Shown: positions 25,131-34,591, counted from the stretch's first letter. The stretch is DNA of 59,968 bases from Sulfuritalea sp. (GCA_021738385.1 JAIPCF010000007.1:1-59968), one strand, 5' to 3'. Program-made: numbers and translations. Notes: a model not told the origin generated them from the sequence alone.

Positions 25131-25906
25131 CGTCCCCGCAAACTCCAGACAACGCACGGCGCAAGTTCATCGCCGCGGCCGGTGCCGGCGTTGCCGGCCT
25201 CGGCTTCACCGCGATCGCGCCCGGACTCCATCTGATGGCGGTCGGCGAGGCTAACGCTGCACCGACACCGCGCAAAGCTGGCGAGCCCGCCAATCCTGCC
25301 GTGCGCTGGGGGCTGCTGATCGATGCGAACAAGTGCGCGCCGGGTTGCACCAAGTGCATCGACGCCTGCCATACAGAAAATGGCGTCAGCGCCAATCTGC
25401 CCGATCCGCGCCAGAACTCGCAGTGGATACGCAAGATCGAGCTGGTCGATCGCCGTCCCGGTAAAACCCGGGGACATGTCACGCAACTGCCGATGATGTG
25501 CCAGCACTGTGCGGAGCCGCCCTGTGTGGACGTCTGTCCTACCGGTGCCTCAATGAAACGCGCCGACGGTATTGTGCTGGTGGACCGCCACACTTGCATC
25601 GGATGCCGCTACTGCATGATGGCCTGCCCCTACAAAGCAAGATCATTTGTCCATGCGCCACTAAACGACCAGAATCCCGAAGTGCCTCGCGGCAAGGGCT
25701 GCGTCGAAAGCTGCACACTGTGCGTGCATCGCATTGACAAGGGTCAGCAACCGGCCTGCGTCGAATCCTGCCCCGAAGGTGCGATGACTTTCGGCGATCT
25801 GAATGACGCTGACAGCGCCATCGCCAAGCGCATTGCCAGTGTACCGACCACCCAGGTCCGTGCCGACCTGCGACTCAACCCCGGCGTGCGCTACGAGGGA
25901 CTATGA
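25127..25906 (+). CDS. dsrO: DsrO, periplasmic iron-sulfur subunit of DsrMKJOP
   Basis: A ferredoxin-like periplasmic protein of 259 residues with a twin-arginine signal (ARRKFIAAAGAGVAGLGF). It has four [4Fe-4S] motifs (CTKCIDACH, CQHCAEPPCVDVCP, CIGCRYCMMACP, CTLCVHRIDKGQQPACVESCP). It passes electrons between DsrJ and the membrane subunit DsrP. ATG 25127 overlaps the dsrJ stop; the frame upstream belongs to dsrJ sequence. Confidence 0.95.
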   Translation: MTSPQTPDNARRKFIAAAGAGVAGLGFTAIAPGLHLMAVGEANAAPTPRKAGEPANPAVRWGLLIDANKCAPGCTKCIDACHTENGVSANLPDPRQNSQWIRKIELVDRRPGKTRGHVTQLPMMCQHCAEPPCVDVCPTGASMKRADGIVLVDRHTCIGCRYCMMACPYKARSFVHAPLNDQNPEVPRGKGCVESCTLCVHRIDKGQQPACVESCPEGAMTFGDLNDADSAIAKRIASVPTTQVRADLRLNPGVRYEGL

Positions 25907-27108
25907 CCATGTTCACTCCGAAACCCCGTCAGGAAGAAAACCTCTTTTATCTGCTTGCCGCAATCGGCGGACTGGTGTCGGCCATCGGACTTGCCGCCGC
26001 GCTCTACATGGAGCATGAAGGTCATGTGGTGACCGGCATGAACAACCAGATCGTCTGGGGCCTGCCCCACGTTGTCGCAATCTTTTTGATTGTTGCCGCT
26101 TCGGGCGTGCTGAATGTTGCGTCCATGGGATCGGTCTTCGGCAGAGTGCTCTATAAGTCGCGCGCTCCGCTTTCCGGTTTGCTCGGCATCGCCATGCTGA
26201 GCGGCGGCCTCGCCATCATCATGCTCGACCTCGGCCGTGCCGATCGCATCATCGTCGCGATGACACATTTCAACCCGACATCGGTATTCGGCTGGAACGT
26301 CATTCTCTATCCGGTCTTTTATGCATTCGTCGGCATCTATCTGTGGACCATGATGGAACGGCGCATGAACCCTTATTCGAAAGTGGCGGGCCTCGCAACT
26401 TTCATTTGGCGCATCATCCTCACCACTGGCACCGGCTCCATCTTTGCCTTCCTTGTGGCCCGACAGGCCTATGGCTCGGCACTGTTGGCGCCCATGTTCA
26501 TCATCATGTCCTTCTCCTGGGGACTTGCCGTCTTCATCGTGGTGCAAGCGACCATGTACGCATGGAACGGCATGCAACTGCCACCACTCATCCTGCAGCG
26601 CATGAAGAACCTGCTCGCCACCCTGGTCGCCGCCGTGCTGTACTTCACTGCCGTCCTGCATCTGGTCAGCGCGTATTTCGCCAAGCAGACCGCATTCGAG
26701 TACTTCATACTGGTCGACAGCGAATTCAGCGGCATGTTCTGGATCGGTCAGGTCCTGATTGGCAGCCTGCTACCGCTGACGCTGCTGTTTCATCCGGCCA
26801 CCCGGGCCAAGGTGGCGTGGATTAACCTGGCGGCCGCACTGGTCATCGTTGGCGCGTTTTTCCAGCTCTACGTTTTCATCATTGGCGGACAGGCTTTTCC
26901 GCTGGAAATGTTCCCGGGATATGACATCAAGAGCAGTTTCTTCGATGGAACGGTAGATCACTATTCAGCCCGTCTGCCGGAAATTCTCCTGGCACTCGGA
27001 GGCGTCGCCATCGCATTCACGATGACAACCATCGGCGTACGCGCTCTGCACTTCCTGCCGCAAGACGACATCGCCGAGCTCGAAGCCGCCATCCGCATCA
27101 CCGACTGA
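25903..27108 (+). CDS. dsrP: DsrP, NrfD-like membrane subunit of DsrMKJOP
   Basis: An integral membrane quinone-interacting protein of 401 residues with about ten hydrophobic helices, of the NrfD/PsrC family. Distinctive sequences include LYMEHEGHVVTGMNNQIVWG and YSARLPEILLALGGVA. It anchors DsrO and DsrJ on the periplasmic face. Its ATG overlaps the dsrO stop (ATGACC). Confidence 0.94.
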   Translation: MTMFTPKPRQEENLFYLLAAIGGLVSAIGLAAALYMEHEGHVVTGMNNQIVWGLPHVVAIFLIVAASGVLNVASMGSVFGRVLYKSRAPLSGLLGIAMLSGGLAIIMLDLGRADRIIVAMTHFNPTSVFGWNVILYPVFYAFVGIYLWTMMERRMNPYSKVAGLATFIWRIILTTGTGSIFAFLVARQAYGSALLAPMFIIMSFSWGLAVFIVVQATMYAWNGMQLPPLILQRMKNLLATLVAAVLYFTAVLHLVSAYFAKQTAFEYFILVDSEFSGMFWIGQVLIGSLLPLTLLFHPATRAKVAWINLAAALVIVGAFFQLYVFIIGGQAFPLEMFPGYDIKSSFFDGTVDHYSARLPEILLALGGVAIAFTMTTIGVRALHFLPQDDIAELEAAIRITD

Positions 27109-27128
27109 ACCTGCCCGGCCGGCGCGCA

Positions 27129-28571
27129 ATGCACCGTTTCCTGATTTCCGCCGCACACAAATCTTCGGGCAAGACCACGGTCAGCATCGGTCTGGCAGCC
27201 GCCTTGAGTTCGAAGCGGGGACGAAATCTCTCGGTACAGCCGTTCAAGAAAGGGCCGGACTACATCGATCCGTTGTGGCTCTCCGTAGCCGCAGGTCGCC
27301 CCTGCTACAACCTGGACTTTTTTCTTTCACCCGATATCGAGTTGAAGGACCAGTTTGCCCGCCACGCGCACGACGCCGAAGTCTGCCTGGTAGAAGGCAA
27401 CAAGGGACTCTATGACGGGCTTGACCTCGACGGCTCGAACAGCAACGCTGCGCTGGCTCGCCTGCTCGATCTGCCTGTCGTCCTGGTACTCGACGCCCGT
27501 GGCATGACGCGCGGCATCGCCCCGCTGATTCTGGGATATCAGGCATTTGATCCTGGAATACGCATCGCCGGCGTTATTCTCAACCGTCTCGGCGGACGCC
27601 GACACGAGGCCAAACTTCGCGCGGTGATTGAGCATTACACCGATGTTCCAGTACTCGGCGCGGTTCAGGAAGACGAAGATCTGGCACTGGTCGAACGCCA
27701 TCTGGGCCTGATGCCGGTCAATGAAACCGCACAGGCAGAACAACACATTGCAACCATCGGCGAGCGGATTGCGACGCAGGTTGATCTAGATCGTTTGCTG
27801 ACCATCAGTCATACCGAACTTGTCCTGCCACCACCTCCGCCACAGTGGCGCAGCAGTGAAAAGCCCGTTCGTATCGCGATCGCTCGCGACGCCGCCTTCG
27901 GTTTCTATTATGCTGACGATCTCGATGCTCTCGCCGCAGCCGGTGGCCAGGCGGTATTCTTTGACACCCTGAACGACGCCCACTTGCCGCCTTGCGACGG
28001 CCTGCTGATCGGCGGCGGCTTCCCCGAGTGCTTTCTCGATCGACTCGAATCCAATTCCAGCCTGCGAGCCGACATCAAACGCGCCATCGAAGACGGGCTG
28101 CCGACCTATGCCGAATGTGGTGGCTTGATGTATCTCGCTCGCAGCATTGAATGGAAAGGCAGCAAGGTCGGGATGGTCGGAGCGATCCCTGGTGATATCC
28201 GCATGCACGACAAGCCGGTGGGCCGGGGTTACGTGATTCTGGAACCCAATGCCAGCCATCCGTGGCGGTCGATCGCAGGTTCCGGTCAAAACGCAGCACA
28301 GAAAACGTCGACCGGAAAGGATGTATTGCACGCCCATGAGTTTCATTACTCGAGCCTTCATGGAATGCCCGACGATACCCGCTACGCCTATGCCGTGCGC
28401 CGTGGCTATGGCGTTGACGGTCGTCACGACGGTGTATTGATCCACACTCTGCTGGCTTCCTACACCCATTTACGAGCCACCACCGCCTGCGACTGGCCAG
28501 CGAAATTCGTCCGCCACGTTCGTGATTGCCTCTCAGCCAAGAAAAAGGAAACCGTTTCATGTTCACATTGA
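27129..28571 (+). CDS. dsrN: DsrN, siroheme amidase (cobyrinate a,c-diamide synthase homologue)
   Basis: A glutamine-dependent amidotransferase of the CobB/CbiA family, thought to make siroamide, the cofactor form used by DsrAB. The 480-residue protein has an N-terminal P-loop (SAHKSSGKTTVSIG, residues 8-21) and a class I GATase domain. The nucleophile Cys is in PTYAECGGLMYLA (about 330) and the catalytic His in HAHEFHYS. No cobalamin genes are adjacent, which favours DsrN over CobB. Confidence 0.92.
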   Translation: MHRFLISAAHKSSGKTTVSIGLAAALSSKRGRNLSVQPFKKGPDYIDPLWLSVAAGRPCYNLDFFLSPDIELKDQFARHAHDAEVCLVEGNKGLYDGLDLDGSNSNAALARLLDLPVVLVLDARGMTRGIAPLILGYQAFDPGIRIAGVILNRLGGRRHEAKLRAVIEHYTDVPVLGAVQEDEDLALVERHLGLMPVNETAQAEQHIATIGERIATQVDLDRLLTISHTELVLPPPPPQWRSSEKPVRIAIARDAAFGFYYADDLDALAAAGGQAVFFDTLNDAHLPPCDGLLIGGGFPECFLDRLESNSSLRADIKRAIEDGLPTYAECGGLMYLARSIEWKGSKVGMVGAIPGDIRMHDKPVGRGYVILEPNASHPWRSIAGSGQNAAQKTSTGKDVLHAHEFHYSSLHGMPDDTRYAYAVRRGYGVDGRHDGVLIHTLLASYTHLRATTACDWPAKFVRHVRDCLSAKKKETVSCSH

Positions 28572-28909
28572 CCTCCCCTGCCATTGAGCAGATTGTCCGG
28601 GCGGCAGCAGAACAGAGCGGCAGCGGCGGTCAACCGCTGCCCATGCTGCGCGTCGCCGCCAAGCACGACGAACACGACGGGGAACTGGTCTACGGCATGG
28701 GCTTCGACGAGGAACGCGAAGACGACCTGCTAATCGACGGTGGTGGAGTCACCGTTCTGATATCGCCGCACAGTCAGCCACTGCTGGAGAACACCACGCT
28801 CGATTTTGCCGAAATTCAACCCGGTGAATTCCAGTTCATTTTTCGCAGTGGCTGCACGGTTCCGACAACCGAAAAAAGCTGCGGAGGCTGTGGCGGCGGT
28901 TGTTCCTGA
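28559..28909 (+). CDS. dsrR: DsrR, IscA-like A-type protein
   Basis: A 116-residue A-type (IscA/HesB-fold) protein. DsrR of Allochromatium shares this fold but lacks the IscA cluster cysteines and influences dsr expression. This one starts MFTLTSPAIEQIVRAAAEQ and ends in a Cys/Gly-rich tail (SCGGCGGGCS) that might bind metal or Fe-S. It overlaps dsrN by 13 bases and closes the canonical dsr order. Confidence 0.85.
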   Translation: MFTLTSPAIEQIVRAAAEQSGSGGQPLPMLRVAAKHDEHDGELVYGMGFDEEREDDLLIDGGGVTVLISPHSQPLLENTTLDFAEIQPGEFQFIFRSGCTVPTTEKSCGGCGGGCS

Positions 28910-28950
28910 TGAACCAAAGCAAAAGCGGTATAAACGACTCCCCCTCCCGT

Positions 28951-28970
28951 CCTCCCCCGCCGGGGGGAGG
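28951..28970. terminator. GC-rich hairpin between dsrR and cobA
   Basis: CCTCCCCC and GGGGGAGG pair around a four-base centre (20 bases in all). There is no T-run after it on the plus strand, so it is either a weak terminator, an mRNA-end stabiliser, or a dispersed GC-rich repeat. Confidence 0.5.
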
Positions 28971-29029
28971 CGACCAGTTTGCTCGCTTTGCTCGGACAAC
29001 TTGAGACCCATCAGGTATATTCCCCCCCC

Positions 29030-29824
29030 ATGAAACCAACTCCCGCTCAAGCAGGCTGGGTCTATCTGGTCGGTGCCGGACCCGGCGATCCCGAACTATT
29101 GACCCTCAAGGCGGCGCGCCTGATAGGCGAAGCCGACGTGCTGGTCTACGACAATCTGGTGTCTAAACCCGTGCTGGCACTGGCCCGTCCCGATGCCGAG
29201 CTTCTATATGCCGGCAAAGAGCGCGGCAACCACTCTCTGCCGCAGGAGGAAATCAACGAGTTGCTGGTGCGCCTGGCCCGAACCGGAAAAAGCGTTGTGC
29301 GCCTCAAGGGAGGCGACCCCTACATTTTTGGTCGTGGCGGCGAAGAAGTCGAAACCCTGCACGCTGACGGTATCAATTTCGAGGTGGTCCCGGGTATCAC
29401 TGCGGCCGCTGGCGTAGCCACCTATGCGGGTATTCCGCTGACCCATCGCAACCACGCTCAGGCCTGCGTTTTCGTTACCGGCCATCTTCAGGATGGCAGC
29501 ATGAATCTCGACTGGCCCGGCCTGGCGCGACGTCGGCAGACGGTAGTGATCTACATGGGCTTGTCGGGGCTGTCTTATCTGTGCGCCAAGCTTATGGAAC
29601 ACGGCCTGCCGGCTGACTGGCCTGCCGCTATCGTGCAGCACGGCACGCAACCGACACAGCGCACGGTCACCGGAACGTTGGGCAACTTGCCTGCGCTTGC
29701 CGATGAAGCCAAATTGCAAGCGCCCACTCTGATCATCGTCGGCACAGTCGTCACCCTGCAAAACAAATTGCGCTGGTTCGCAGAAAGTGCCGTCGCTAGA
29801 GCCGACAGCGGGCTCGTAACCTAA
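29030..29824 (+). CDS. cobA: Uroporphyrinogen-III C-methyltransferase (SUMT)
   Basis: SAM-dependent methyltransferase making precorrin-2, first step to siroheme and to heme d1. The 264 residues show the family motifs VGAGPGDPELLTLKA, KGGDPYIFGRGGEE and GITAAAGVATYAGIPLTHR. No CysG oxidase/ferrochelatase domain is fused, so siroheme completion needs genes elsewhere. It lies downstream of dsrR and likely serves both DsrAB and the nir genes of this window. Confidence 0.93.
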   Translation: MKPTPAQAGWVYLVGAGPGDPELLTLKAARLIGEADVLVYDNLVSKPVLALARPDAELLYAGKERGNHSLPQEEINELLVRLARTGKSVVRLKGGDPYIFGRGGEEVETLHADGINFEVVPGITAAAGVATYAGIPLTHRNHAQACVFVTGHLQDGSMNLDWPGLARRRQTVVIYMGLSGLSYLCAKLMEHGLPADWPAAIVQHGTQPTQRTVTGTLGNLPALADEAKLQAPTLIIVGTVVTLQNKLRWFAESAVARADSGLVT

Positions 29825-30097
29825 AAAAGCCGTGCGACGAGTTCGCGTAGGTATGCTGAGCTATAAGGTATTTCCATTAGCATATGGCCAGTGAAATATC
29901 GCGTACATATGGTGACACTTGGCAATGTGATGCTCAGTGTACTTTGCCCGACGATTCGGCGACCCACGCATAGTTTCAGAACAATTGATCTGTGACAAAA
30001 CGAATCAGATCATTACCTCCAAAAATAAGTTAAAGTCCAATTGCCCATCGAAACTTCCGATGCGGCTTGTTTGATTAAAACTACGGAGGAGAACGCC
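29825..30097. promoter_or_regulatory. Intergenic region with an imperfect FNR-like motif
   Basis: A 273-bp gap after cobA. TTGATCTGTGACAA at 29985-29998 resembles the FNR/Dnr box TTGAT-N4-ATCAA, with a perfect left and degenerate right half. Nothing else was recognised. It could drive the 57-residue gene. Confidence 0.35.
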
Positions 30098-30271
30098 ATG
30101 ATCGTACGGCGCCGTACTTGGTTGTATCGCTTGGCTGGACAAAAATTTGTTCAGAGTATTTCGTTCGATCACCCTGTCACAGCTGCGATGGTAAGAGATG
30201 CACTGAAACGCACGGTGGGTCTACCGGTTGAACTGTGGGGGCGTACCAGCACCGACTTGCTACCCCACTAG
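30098..30271 (+). CDS. Small unknown 57-residue protein
   Basis: A short gene supported mainly by a strong Shine-Dalgarno (GGAGGAG, seven bases before ATG 30098) and protein-like composition. It starts MIVRRRTWLYRLAGQKF and ends RTSTDLLPH. It is basic at the N-terminus and has no signal peptide, Cys or metal motif. An upstream possible FNR-like box suggests expression under low oxygen. No function is proposed. Confidence 0.6.
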   Translation: MIVRRRTWLYRLAGQKFVQSISFDHPVTAAMVRDALKRTVGLPVELWGRTSTDLLPH

Positions 30272-30424
30272 CGACATCTGAATCCTTCGTTTGCGAGGGT
30301 CACGTTCGACAATCATCGTGATCGAGCAAAAGTATTCGGGGAATTCTTCGCTGACAATGGAAAAAGGGGGGCAACGAGGCCACCTATTCCGTTCACCGTA
30401 ACGGAAGGACGCGGGCACGGACAA

Positions 30425-32548
30425 TTACGTTACAACTTCGACGTCTACCAGACAATCATAGAACGTCGCACCACCGCCGTGGTCGGTCAGGGCTTGACCT
30501 GTAACCACGTTGCAACTGTCACCCCCAGACGTTCCCTTGTGCCAGAACACGCTGAATACAACCACCACACCGAGACGCGCACGGTCGCTGACTTCGGCCT
30601 GAACCTGATGGCTGCCACGATCATTGAAAACACGCACCGCCTGACCGCTGACAATGCCGCGCGCGGCGGCGTCATGGGGATGGATCAAGACGCTTGGCGG
30701 GCCGTTGAGTGCGCTCAGGCTGGCGACGTTGCCAAAGCTTGAATTGAGCAAATGGCGCGGCGGCGGGCTGATGACTTGCAAGGGATAACGTGTTGCCCGT
30801 GAGCTTCGCCAGTCCTCATGATTCGGCCTTACCTTAGGCAAGGACTCGTTCAGGGCATCGTCGGCAAAATGGAAGCGCGCGTCATCGGTGCGGAACCCGC
30901 CTTCGGCAAACGGGGCACCCTGCGCGGCATTGAGGCGGGTGTGACCCTGGGCAAACAGTTGCGGAACGACTTCATCTGCAAAAGCTGGATGCATCCACTC
31001 GAAAGCGTCGTAGGCGATCTCGGCGTCGCTGGCCGCCAGCGCCGGATCGCTCAGTGCCGGGCAACTGTTTCCCAATCTAATCGCCATTCGCTGCGCCAGT
31101 TCGCGGAATATCCGGCTGTTGGATCGCGCCTGTGCCAGCGGTGCTATCGCCGGTCGATTGAGCAACACATGGACGTGGCCGTAAGCGGAGTGAATGTCAA
31201 AGTGTTCGAGTTGCGTCGTGGCCGGCAGCAGGATATCGGCATAGTCCGCGGTGTCGGTCTGAAAGTGCTCCAGCACCACGGTGAACAAATCCTCGCGCGC
31301 AAATCCGCGGCGTACCGCACTGCTGTCCGGGGCGACCGCCACCGGGTTGCTGTTGTAGACCAGCAGTGCCTGCAGCGGTTTATCGCCGGTGTTCAGTGCA
31401 TCACCGATAGTGCTCATATTGATCATGCGCGGAGTACACCCGCCCAGCAGATCAGGTCGCGACACGCCGGAACAGCGCGGCGCCCAACCGCTGGTCGACA
31501 ATACCGCGCCGCCACTCGCGTCACGCCAATGACCCGCCAGTGCCGGCAGCGCCATTACGGCACGAACCGCATCGCCACCGCTGGCATGGCGCTGGATGCC
31601 GTAGTTGAGGCGGATCGCCGCCGGGCGCGTGCTGCCATAAGCCATGGCCAGTGCTTCGATCTGGGCCTCTGTGACATCACACCACACGGCGGCTCGAGCC
31701 GGCGACCATTCGGCCGCGACACTCAGAAAACGTTCGGCGTCCTTTGTATATTTGTCGATGTAGTCTTGATCCAGCAGACCGTCACGCTGTAGCACGTGGG
31801 CGATGGCGTAGGCCAGCGCGACATCCGTGCCGGGTCGCAAGGCGAGGTGGTGGTGACACCTCTCGGCGCTGTCGCTGCGGTAGGGATCAATGGCCCAGAG
31901 AATGGCGCCGGCACGCTTGGCCTTCTGGATTTTGGCCCAAAGATGAACATGACTGGTGACTGGATTGGTGCCCCAAAGCAGGATCAGCTTTGCCCCTTCA
32001 ATGGCTTCGCTGTCCATGCCAATGCTGGCGCCCATTGACAGACGCAATCCTTCGCCACCGGCAGAAGAACATATGGTCCGATCAAGCAGACTGGCGCCAA
32101 GAGCGTGAAAGAAACGCCCTGCCATGCCTTCGCCCTGCACCTGGCCCATGGTGCCGGCGTAGCTGTAGGGCAGGATGGCTTGCGGATCGCGGCGCCAGAT
32201 TTCAGCCAGACGCTCGGATATCGCGTCGTAGGCCTCATCCCAGCTAATCGCCGCAAACTTGCCTTCGCCTTTTTTGCCGACACGTTTCATCGGCGTTTTC
32301 AAACGATCCGGATGATAGGTTCGCTCGGCATAACGGCTCACTTTTGTACATAGCGTGCCGGCCGTAAGGCTGTGCGTCGGGTCGCCTTTTACCGCTACCA
32401 CGCGCCCTCCTTCAACATGCACGCGCATGGCACAGGTATCCGGGCAATCGTGCGGGCAGGCTGCCTGAACTTCAGAAATGCCTGGATGATTGGCTGTATT
32501 CAGTCTCGACCAGGAGTCGAGCGCATCACGGATTTCCTGTGCGGTCAT
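30425..32548 (-). CDS. Molybdopterin oxidoreductase (DMSO reductase family), cytoplasmic
   Basis: A 707-residue catalytic subunit of the Mo-bis-MGD family. The N-terminal [4Fe-4S] motif is CPHDCPDTCAMRV with a fourth Cys in TLCTKV. RTICSSAGGEG may hold a Cys at the Mo-ligand position. The C-terminal MGD-binding domain includes ALNGPPSVLIHPHDA. There is no Tat signal and no electron-transfer or membrane subunit next to it, so it probably works in the cytoplasm. Substrate unknown; it is not NarG, NapA or SoeA by layout. A short 153-bp gap separates it from the 57-residue gene. Confidence 0.85.
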   Translation of the reverse strand: MTAQEIRDALDSWSRLNTANHPGISEVQAACPHDCPDTCAMRVHVEGGRVVAVKGDPTHSLTAGTLCTKVSRYAERTYHPDRLKTPMKRVGKKGEGKFAAISWDEAYDAISERLAEIWRRDPQAILPYSYAGTMGQVQGEGMAGRFFHALGASLLDRTICSSAGGEGLRLSMGASIGMDSEAIEGAKLILLWGTNPVTSHVHLWAKIQKAKRAGAILWAIDPYRSDSAERCHHHLALRPGTDVALAYAIAHVLQRDGLLDQDYIDKYTKDAERFLSVAAEWSPARAAVWCDVTEAQIEALAMAYGSTRPAAIRLNYGIQRHASGGDAVRAVMALPALAGHWRDASGGAVLSTSGWAPRCSGVSRPDLLGGCTPRMINMSTIGDALNTGDKPLQALLVYNSNPVAVAPDSSAVRRGFAREDLFTVVLEHFQTDTADYADILLPATTQLEHFDIHSAYGHVHVLLNRPAIAPLAQARSNSRIFRELAQRMAIRLGNSCPALSDPALAASDAEIAYDAFEWMHPAFADEVVPQLFAQGHTRLNAAQGAPFAEGGFRTDDARFHFADDALNESLPKVRPNHEDWRSSRATRYPLQVISPPPRHLLNSSFGNVASLSALNGPPSVLIHPHDAAARGIVSGQAVRVFNDRGSHQVQAEVSDRARLGVVVVFSVFWHKGTSGGDSCNVVTGQALTDHGGGATFYDCLVDVEVVT

Positions 32549-32663
32549 AGAAGTTGAATTGGCTGTTTGGTTTATCTATCAGGGTATGGCAGAGATTCTG
32601 ATCACAGCAATGCGACTGGAAAAAGGGATTGCCAGCGAGACCCGCACAAAAATTGATATCGAC

Positions 32664-32687
32664 GCCGTCTCACCAGCGCCGACTTTT
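32664..32687 (-). repeat. Dispersed 24-bp repeat, copy 4 (intergenic)
   Basis: The only intergenic copy, between the molybdopterin enzyme and RidA genes. Plus strand begins GCCGTCTCACCAGCGCCGAC and differs from the dsrJ copy at one position. Confidence 0.75.
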
Positions 32688-32719
32688 CAGGAATGACCTT
32701 TTCTTTGCCACGGCTGCAG

Positions 32720-33205
32720 CTAGACTACAATTTCTACTTCAGCCTCGACTTCCACCGGCATGTCGAACGGAAGTTCTGCCATCCCGACTGCACTACGCGA
32801 ATGTGCACCTATCTCAGGACCATAGAGTTCGAGGATCAAATCTGAAAAACCATTGATTACCCCAGGCTGTGAGCTGAAGCCTGCCGCAGAGTTAACCATA
32901 CCGAACACCCGACCCCAGGCGCTGACGCGATCGAGATCGCCCAGCGCGCGCTGGAGGCTACCGAGCACCGCCAGTGCCGTGAGCCTGGCTGCGGTATAGC
33001 CTTGCTCGACAGTCAGCTCACGCCCGAGCTTGCCCAAAGGTGCAGCAATCGAGCCGTCGGGATTTTGCGGGCCATGGCCCGAAATGATCGCCCGGTTGCC
33101 AATAATGCGAACAAACTGAAAGGGCAATACCACACCTGGAGGAAGCTTGATGGGTGGTGGCAGGGCCAAACCAAGTTTTGCAAGTTGCGTTTCGATTCTT
33201 GCCAT
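32720..33205 (-). CDS. RidA/YjgF family protein
   Basis: A 161-residue member of the RidA family, enamine/imine deaminases that detoxify reactive intermediates. Recognisable: GNRAIISGHGPQNPDG, YTAARLTALAVLGSLQRALGD and PFDMPVEVEAEVEIVV. It is slightly longer than canonical RidA (about 130 residues) and belongs to the longer YjgF-like subgroup, whose substrate is unknown. Between two unrelated genes. Confidence 0.87.
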   Translation of the reverse strand: MARIETQLAKLGLALPPPIKLPPGVVLPFQFVRIIGNRAIISGHGPQNPDGSIAAPLGKLGRELTVEQGYTAARLTALAVLGSLQRALGDLDRVSAWGRVFGMVNSAAGFSSQPGVINGFSDLILELYGPEIGAHSRSAVGMAELPFDMPVEVEAEVEIVV

Positions 33206-33247
33206 ACGTATCCTCGTCAGTCTGGTAAAAATATCGCGTGGATCAAT

Positions 33248-34591
33248 CTAGTCACGCCGACGCAGCGCCATCACTTTGAGGCAGACCAGAACGAACATGA
33301 TGCCGCCGATGACCGCAATCAAACCACCGAGGCCCATCATGCCCATGCCGAGTTTCTGCGGCAGTGTCGTCAGCGCCTGATCGGCGCCGGCCACTTTCCG
33401 TTGCACGCCATAGCCGCCGGACCAGGCCAGGCCCAGAATATGAATCAACTGCCCGCCGCCATAGACGTAAGGTTGCCAGCGCGCCATGCGCCCCTTGACC
33501 TCACCAAATCCAAGCTGCGGCAACAACACGTAGGCCAGTCCCATGAAAGCCAGCGTCACACCAACCGTCGAGCCGTGATAGTGCGCCGGAATCACCACGT
33601 TCGCACCCTGGATCATGTAGGCGAGAACGCCACCGACGGCAAACAGCGAAAATGAGGCGATGAAGGCGGATTTGGACGCATTCTGCTCAAGCTTGCGCAT
33701 TGCCCACAGACTGAGGAAACCAACCAGAATCAACGGAGCCATATAAGGATGACCCCAAATCATCAGTTTGGCGAACAGTTCCATATGCGGCAATTCACCC
33801 GCAGGAATCGTGAAGTAGATCGCCGGCACCACCAGCAGGGGCAATGCTGCGATCCAGAACATGACAGACAGCGCCCGCGCCGAAACGGCGAAACCGGTAC
33901 CGAAACTGGCGGCTATCCACAGCCAGGCCACCACCATCATCAGTGCGTGCTGGAATTGCAAGGTATGTCCGCCGCCCCAGAACAGTACCTCAAAATACAG
34001 CTTGGGCTCTATTTCCGCGTCGCGCGGCACAATAATCCAGGACCAGAGGAAAGCGGCCAGAGCCAGGGCAGCGGCCACCGCTCCGAGAAAGGCGCCGAGT
34101 TGCAAAGGTGCGCCGAAAAAAGGCCGAGGCCATGTGGTGATCAGCGCGCGCAGCACGGCCAAACCAAAGCCCGCCGCACATAGCCACAATGAGACGTAGA
34201 AAGTTTGCTGTTGCAGTACCGGAATGTAATTGTTGAGTACCGGATCGGCACCAGGCAGGAATGGCGAAACCGTCATCACGGCAGTTCCAAGTGCGGCCAA
34301 TCCGAAGCCACCCCAACCTAGCCAGGCCAACCTGTCGCGACTGAGCGCGCTCCAGATCACAGCCGCAAACGCCATGAACCAAACGGCCACGGACAGGTCA
34401 ACGTGGACCACCAGCGCGGCACGAAACATGTCCTTAAGCGGAAAAACATCCTGGATTCCCGGTGTTCGCGAAAACACCAGCAGGATGGCCAGCAGACCGG
34501 ACCCGATCAACGCCATCAGCCCCAACCACAGCCATGCCCTGGCCAGTGCCTTGGGTGAACCTTCGGAAACCGAGACAATATGCAAATTCAC
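33248..34591 (-). CDS. Divergent heme-copper oxidase subunit I-like membrane protein
   Basis: A 447-residue, about 12-helix protein of the cytochrome c oxidase subunit I / NorB superfamily. Candidate heme ligands are His in AALVVHVDLSVAVWF (helix II) and AHYHGSTVG (helix X). Helix VI has GGGHTLQFQH. The adjacent HH pair of helix VII that binds CuB in classical oxidases and NO reductases is absent; only isolated His (ELPHMELF, WGHPYM) follow. Start GTG 34591 (VNLHIVSVSEG) is preferred to the longer frame. Divergent from an SCO1 gene, which fits a copper link. Function unknown. Confidence 0.75.
   Translation of the reverse strand: MNLHIVSVSEGSPKALARAWLWLGLMALIGSGLLAILLVFSRTPGIQDVFPLKDMFRAALVVHVDLSVAVWFMAFAAVIWSALSRDRLAWLGWGGFGLAALGTAVMTVSPFLPGADPVLNNYIPVLQQQTFYVSLWLCAAGFGLAVLRALITTWPRPFFGAPLQLGAFLGAVAAALALAAFLWSWIIVPRDAEIEPKLYFEVLFWGGGHTLQFQHALMMVVAWLWIAASFGTGFAVSARALSVMFWIAALPLLVVPAIYFTIPAGELPHMELFAKLMIWGHPYMAPLILVGFLSLWAMRKLEQNASKSAFIASFSLFAVGGVLAYMIQGANVVIPAHYHGSTVGVTLAFMGLAYVLLPQLGFGEVKGRMARWQPYVYGGGQLIHILGLAWSGGYGVQRKVAGADQALTTLPQKLGMGMMGLGGLIAVIGGIMFVLVCLKVMALRRRD

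Noticed and set aside
16346-28909. dsr genes as evidence for sulfate reduction
   Set aside because: DsrEFH and DsrL are present and no aprAB, sat or qmo genes are in the window, which indicates the oxidative direction.
29985-29998. TTGATCTGTGACAA as a firm FNR box
   Set aside because: The right half-site is degenerate, so it is kept only as a weak candidate.
34571-34585. GAGACAATATGCAAA as a third RegA-type operator
   Set aside because: Only the left half fits the pattern; it lies in the coding start of the heme-copper-like gene and the right half is lost.
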